Shown here in pieces: positions 5,279-7,582 of a stretch of DNA of 7,582 nt. This stretch comes from an uncultured Alphaproteobacteria bacterium (GTDB lineage: Bacteria; Pseudomonadota; Alphaproteobacteria; Rhizobiales; Beijerinckiaceae). A model generated the notes under the pieces. That model had not been told where the DNA came from. It worked only from the letters and a program-made list of their open reading frames with translations, and did no database searches. The DNA lies in assembly GCA_937903315.1 (NCBI GenBank), contig CALCZO010000008.1, positions 1 through 7,582 of the forward strand, read 5' to 3'. The first letter of the stretch is position 1. Every line of letters starts with the position of its first letter. Position numbers and translations under genes: made by a program.

Positions 5279-6073
5279 TCAGGACGGCGGCGCGAACCGC
5301 GGGCCGCGCTTTTGCAGGAACGCGGCGACTCCTTCGGCAAAATCACGGTGATCCGCCGCCAGTTGCTGCAGGTCGGCCTCCAGCGCCAGCTGCGCCGGCA
5401 ACGTGTTGCCGAGGCTGGCAGCAAGCGCCTTTTTCATCAGTGCGAAGGCAAACAACGGCCCGGCCGCGAGCGCTCCGGCGAAGGCCGCGACATCGGCGGC
5501 AAAGCTCTCGTCGGGGAAAACCTTGAATACCAACCCCATGCCGAGCGCCTCATCCGCAGGAATTTTCTCCGCCGTCATGCACAGCGCCAGCGCCCGCTTG
5601 ACGCCAACCAGCCGCGGCAGGATCCACGTACCACCAGCATCGGGCACCAGTGCGATGCGGGCGAAGGCCTCCTGAAGATAGGCGGAGCGCGCGGCAACCA
5701 CGATGTCGCAGGCCAGCGCGATGTTCATGGAAGCGCCCACCGCCGGCCCGTTCAGGGCCGCGATCACCGGCTTGGGATATGACGTCAAGGTCTCGACCAG
5801 CGGGTTGTAATCGCGCATCAACGGACCGGACAGGTCGATCCGCCCGTCCGCATGACGCGGCAGGTTTTCGGTCAGGTCCTGCCCCGAGGAAAAGGCGCGC
5901 CCTGCCCCGGTCAGCACGACAACATGCACCGTCCGGTCGTCCGCCGCCGCCGCAAGCGCCGCGCGCAGATCGGCATGCAATGCGGCTGAAAACGCGTTCA
6001 GCTTGTCCGGACGGTTGAGCGTCAGGGTTGTAACGGGACCGTCAGCGGAAACGAGCAGGCTGGAGTAGGTCAT
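5279..6073 (-). CDS. Enoyl-CoA hydratase/isomerase, PaaG-like crotonase
   Basis: 264 aa from the ATG at 6073, which has AAGGAG nine bases upstream; the frame stays open a further 97 codons but that part is antisense-like and is rejected. Crotonase-superfamily enzymes act on acyl-CoA thioesters in the cytoplasm. The closest match I recall is PaaG, which isomerises the epoxide of phenylacetyl-CoA to an oxepin and also acts as a delta3-delta2-enoyl-CoA isomerase. Shared features are TLNRPDKLNAF (18-28), the oxyanion-hole segments FSSGQDL (61-67) and NGPAVGAS (108-115), and above all VPDAGGTW (143-150), where D145 corresponds to PaaG's catalytic Asp; the paired Glu residues of true hydratases are absent. 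The C-terminus REGV-like block reads AEGVAAFLQKR. It is the third gene of the GST operon and overlaps the preceding gene by 32 bp. No other paa genes are present, so the substrate is uncertain. Confidence 0.9.
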   Translation of the reverse strand: MTYSSLLVSADGPVTTLTLNRPDKLNAFSAALHADLRAALAAAADDRTVHVVVLTGAGRAFSSGQDLTENLPRHADGRIDLSGPLMRDYNPLVETLTSYPKPVIAALNGPAVGASMNIALACDIVVAARSAYLQEAFARIALVPDAGGTWILPRLVGVKRALALCMTAEKIPADEALGMGLVFKVFPDESFAADVAAFAGALAAGPLFAFALMKKALAASLGNTLPAQLALEADLQQLAADHRDFAEGVAAFLQKRGPRFAPPS

Positions 6074-6548
6074 GTGGCGTCGCTCCTTGCGGCAACCGGG
6101 AGAGCAGCGCGTCGCAGCTCCACGGCTGGCCGCCATCGTCAAATCCGTTGGGGTTGCCCTGCTCGAGCTTGGCGGTTCCGACGGTGCCGGAGCGCGGCAG
6201 ATAAATCGTATAGCCGCCGGGGGCACGATAGAACCGCCAGCAGAACACGCCGGGGGCCGGGCCTTTCTCGTAGCTGTAGCAGACGTCGTCGTTGCGGACG
6301 ACCCAACAGCCGTCACGCACCGGAACATGGTTGTTGTGCCCGTAGATCCGCCCGTCCGGCGCATGATATTCGCTGTAGGGCATGCCGGTGGTGTGGCGGC
6401 CGCTCAACGTGTTGCCGGTGATCTCGCGCTGAAGCGCCTCGCCCGTCACCTGCATCAGGCTGTCGCCGGGGCCCTTGAACGGCGTATCCTCCGCCGCCCC
6501 CACAGGCCCGGCAACCGCCAGCAGCGCGGCGGCGATGCGCGCTCTCAC
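6042..6548 (-). CDS. Small secreted protein with four cysteines, unknown function
   Basis: 168 aa, starting at a GTG (6548) that overlaps the TGA of the GST gene as GTGA; this 4-base overlap implies translational coupling and fixes the start. Residues 1-18 are a signal peptide: RAR, a hydrophobic Ala/Leu/Val core, and cleavage after VGA or GAA before EDTPF. The mature part, about 150 residues, is periplasmic or secreted. It contains ITGNTLSGR (43-51), YHAPDGRIYG (61-70), and four cysteines, C81 (GCW), C90 (VCY), C103 (FCW) and C145 (WSC), which could form two disulfides. The pattern 'G-N-T-x-x-G ... Y-x-x-x-G-R-x-x-G ... G-x-W ... C' faintly resembles DUF995-type small beta proteins; that is a guess. 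Its 3' end overlaps the PaaG-like gene by 32 bp. Confidence 0.78.
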   Translation of the reverse strand: MRARIAAALLAVAGPVGAAEDTPFKGPGDSLMQVTGEALQREITGNTLSGRHTTGMPYSEYHAPDGRIYGHNNHVPVRDGCWVVRNDDVCYSYEKGPAPGVFCWRFYRAPGGYTIYLPRSGTVGTAKLEQGNPNGFDDGGQPWSCDALLSRLPQGATPHDLLQPARFR

Positions 6549-7156
6549 GCCTGTGCCCCCGGGCGGGCTGCCAGCGCCTGATGCCAGCGACGCACGTTGG
6601 AAAGGCTCTCGGGCATCGCGATACGCGCGGCTTTCAAGAAGTCGAGCGCAACAAGCCCGGTGATGTCGGCAACAGAGAATGTATCGCCGCAAATGAACGG
6701 CCGGTCGCCAAGGTCGGCGTCAAGCTGCGCCAGATACGCCAGCGCACGGACACGATTGGTTTCGCCCCATTCGGCCACCTGCGGCACTTCATAGGTCGCC
6801 ATCGCCGGATGAAGATGCCGGAACGCATAAGCAACAGGCAGATACAATTCGAATTCGAGCCGCCGCTGCCACATCTCGACCAGCGCCCTGCCCCTGGCCC
6901 CTTCGCCGAACAGGGCGGGTGCGGGATGCATCTCCTCGAAATAGCGGCAGATGGCGATCGACTCGGTCAGAACCGTCCCGTCGTCGAGCACCAGAACAGG
7001 CACGCGCTGCAACGGATTGAGAGCGGAGAACGCCTCGGTCTTGTGATCGTTGCGCCCGAGATCGACCGGCTCGGTCGGGACAGCGATGTTCTTTTCGGCC
7101 AGAAAAATCCGAACCCTGCGGGCATTGGGGACACGCCCCCCGTCATAGAGCTTCAT
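6545..7156 (-). CDS. Glutathione S-transferase family protein
   Basis: 203 aa from the ATG at 7156, preceded by GGGAG seven bases upstream; an upstream in-frame start eleven codons earlier lacks such a site. It is a cytosolic GST that would conjugate or transfer glutathione, or act as a glutathione-dependent isomerase or peroxidase. The N-terminal thioredoxin-like domain (1-80) has MKLYDGGRVPNARRVRIFLA, with the PNxRRVRIFLAEK block common in proteobacterial GSTs; the usual catalytic Ser/Tyr/Cys is not obvious, as the loop reads DGGRVPN. The glutathione site NPLQRVPVL (cis-Pro53) and TESIAICRYFE (E65-S66) are present. The all-helical C-terminal domain carries the N-capping box FSVAD (S161 and D164). 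It is the first gene of a three-gene operon. A TTGACC at 7208-7203 could be its -35 box, with only a weak -10 17 bases on. Confidence 0.93.
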   Translation of the reverse strand: MKLYDGGRVPNARRVRIFLAEKNIAVPTEPVDLGRNDHKTEAFSALNPLQRVPVLVLDDGTVLTESIAICRYFEEMHPAPALFGEGARGRALVEMWQRRLEFELYLPVAYAFRHLHPAMATYEVPQVAEWGETNRVRALAYLAQLDADLGDRPFICGDTFSVADITGLVALDFLKAARIAMPESLSNVRRWHQALAARPGAQA

Positions 7157-7230
7157 CGCACGTCTCCCTGTCGCTACCAAAAGGATCATGACGCCCGGAC
7201 CGGGTCAACAAAGCTGCGACCGGAGCCAAC

Positions 7231-7256
7231 AAAAAAAGCGCGGCCTGATGCCGCGC
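7231..7256 (-). terminator. Intrinsic terminator of the thermonuclease-family gene
   Basis: Read on the minus strand, the stem GCGCGGC / GCCGCGC (7256-7250 with 7244-7238) closes a 5-base loop and is followed by seven T (7237-7231). It is a clear rho-independent terminator for transcription entering from the right, 111 bases after the thermonuclease-family stop codon and 75 bases before the GST start. It therefore separates the two units. Confidence 0.88.
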
Positions 7257-7274
7257 CGAGTTGGTTCGCTTGAT

Positions 7275-7302
7275 GCAGGCGCCATTGGGCAACGGCGCCT
7301 GC
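7275..7302. repeat. Inverted repeat in the 3' region of the thermonuclease-family gene
   Basis: GCAGGCGCC (7275-7283) and GGCGCCTGC (7294-7302) form a perfect 9-bp inverted repeat with a 10-base spacer. A 14-bp GC-only palindrome lies nearby at 7320-7333. Both fall in the 110-bp untranslated stretch between the stop codon at 7367 and the terminator. They may simply fold the 3' UTR. No gene was found in 7157-7366. Confidence 0.4.
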
Positions 7303-7366
7303 ACGCAGGTCCTAGCCTGCCGCCGCGCGGCGGTGTGTGTGGTGGCGCACACGGCCAGCAGCCCGC

Positions 7367-7582
7367 TCAAGGCCTGCGCGGTGGCAGCGGGACCGATGCG
7401 GGCGGCTGGGACGGCGGCTGGAGAGGGTCGCGACGGTTGCGTTCACGCCATTCGGACGGCGTTTCAAAGTCGCCGGCCCAAAGACCCGCCATCGCATTGC
7501 GCGCCTCGGCTTCCTCCACAAGGTAATCGCCAAACGCAACGGCCATACCGGAGCGCACCATCATCGCCGCAACATCGGCACC
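7367..7582 (-). CDS. Thermonuclease-family (SNase-like) protein, C-terminal part
   Basis: 71 codons are visible, open to the right edge and ending in TGA at 7369-7367. The fragment GADVAAMMVRSGMAVAFGDY ... EEAEARNAMAGLWAGDFETPSEWRERNR fits the C-terminal block of staphylococcal-nuclease-like proteins. In these, an 'LVREGxAxAY' helix, then 'EExARxxxxGLWxGxFxxPxxWR', closes the OB-fold domain. The catalytic Arg/Glu residues lie upstream and outside the window, so activity cannot be judged. After the domain comes a Pro-rich tail of about 20 residues (DPLQPPSQPP ... PPRRP). Many alphaproteobacteria carry such proteins, often exported or membrane-anchored at the missing N-terminus. It is followed by the terminator at 7231-7256. 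Confidence 0.78.
   Translation of the reverse strand, partial: GADVAAMMVRSGMAVAFGDYLVEEAEARNAMAGLWAGDFETPSEWRERNRRDPLQPPSQPPASVPLPPRRP

Noticed and set aside
6074..6364. 97-codon N-terminal extension of the PaaG-like frame
   Set aside because: The extension is the out-of-phase shadow of the secreted-protein gene and has a low-complexity Thr/Ser/Pro composition. The ATG at 6073 has AAGGAG and gives the normal family N-terminus.
7143..7370. 75-codon minus-strand frame between the thermonuclease-family and GST genes
   Set aside because: It runs through the clear intrinsic terminator at 7231-7256, starts with TTG without a good ribosome binding site, and shows no motif.
1..7582. Mobile elements, CRISPR array, tRNA or rRNA genes, defence or toxin-antitoxin genes
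   Set aside because: I looked for transposases, terminal repeats, regularly spaced repeats, tRNA cloverleaf signatures and toxin/antitoxin pairs on both strands and found none.

Overview
The window looks like ordinary chromosome of an alphaproteobacterium. It is GC-rich, codon third positions favour G/C, the twin-arginine (Tat) TRAP binding proteins resemble Rhodobacter TakP, and there is a near-consensus CtrA box. I cannot place it more precisely from sequence alone. No tRNA, rRNA, CRISPR array, insertion sequence or phage gene is visible.

Layout. (1) Bases 1-43 hold the last codons of a plus-strand gene, followed by a clear intrinsic terminator. (2) Bases 159-2502 hold two tandem minus-strand genes for Tat-exported TRAP-transporter solute-binding proteins of the TakP/DctP type. 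They are about 73% identical by hand alignment, with a terminator between them and a different inverted repeat upstream of each. No DctQ/DctM permease gene lies in the window, unless the fragment at the left edge is one. (3) Bases 2669-3775 (minus) encode the Mrp/ApbC Fe-S carrier ATPase. Across a 214-bp divergent intergenic region, 3990-4859 (plus) encodes a 3-hydroxyisobutyrate-dehydrogenase-family reductase. (4) Bases 4860-5278 look empty at first, but contain a long stem-loop, a plausible 55-codon minus-strand gene with a good ribosome binding site, and a CtrA-like box about 90 bp upstream of that gene. (5) Bases 5279-7156 form a tight minus-strand operon: glutathione S-transferase, then a small secreted four-cysteine protein (GTGA overlap), then a PaaG-like enoyl-CoA hydratase/isomerase (32-bp overlap). 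(6) Bases 7367-7582 (minus) are the C-terminal end of a thermonuclease-family (SNase-like) protein, followed by a terminator at 7231-7256.

How the genes fit together. The binding proteins probably feed 2-oxo acids or similar carboxylates to a TRAP permease encoded elsewhere or just outside the window. The reductase and the PaaG-like enzyme fit carboxylic-acid or acyl-CoA catabolism, but nothing links them to one named pathway. Mrp is housekeeping. I found no convincing new multi-gene system. The most interesting leads are the small gene with the CtrA-like box, the equal placement of two unrelated inverted repeats before the paralogous binding-protein genes, and the translationally coupled secreted protein between the GST and PaaG-like genes.
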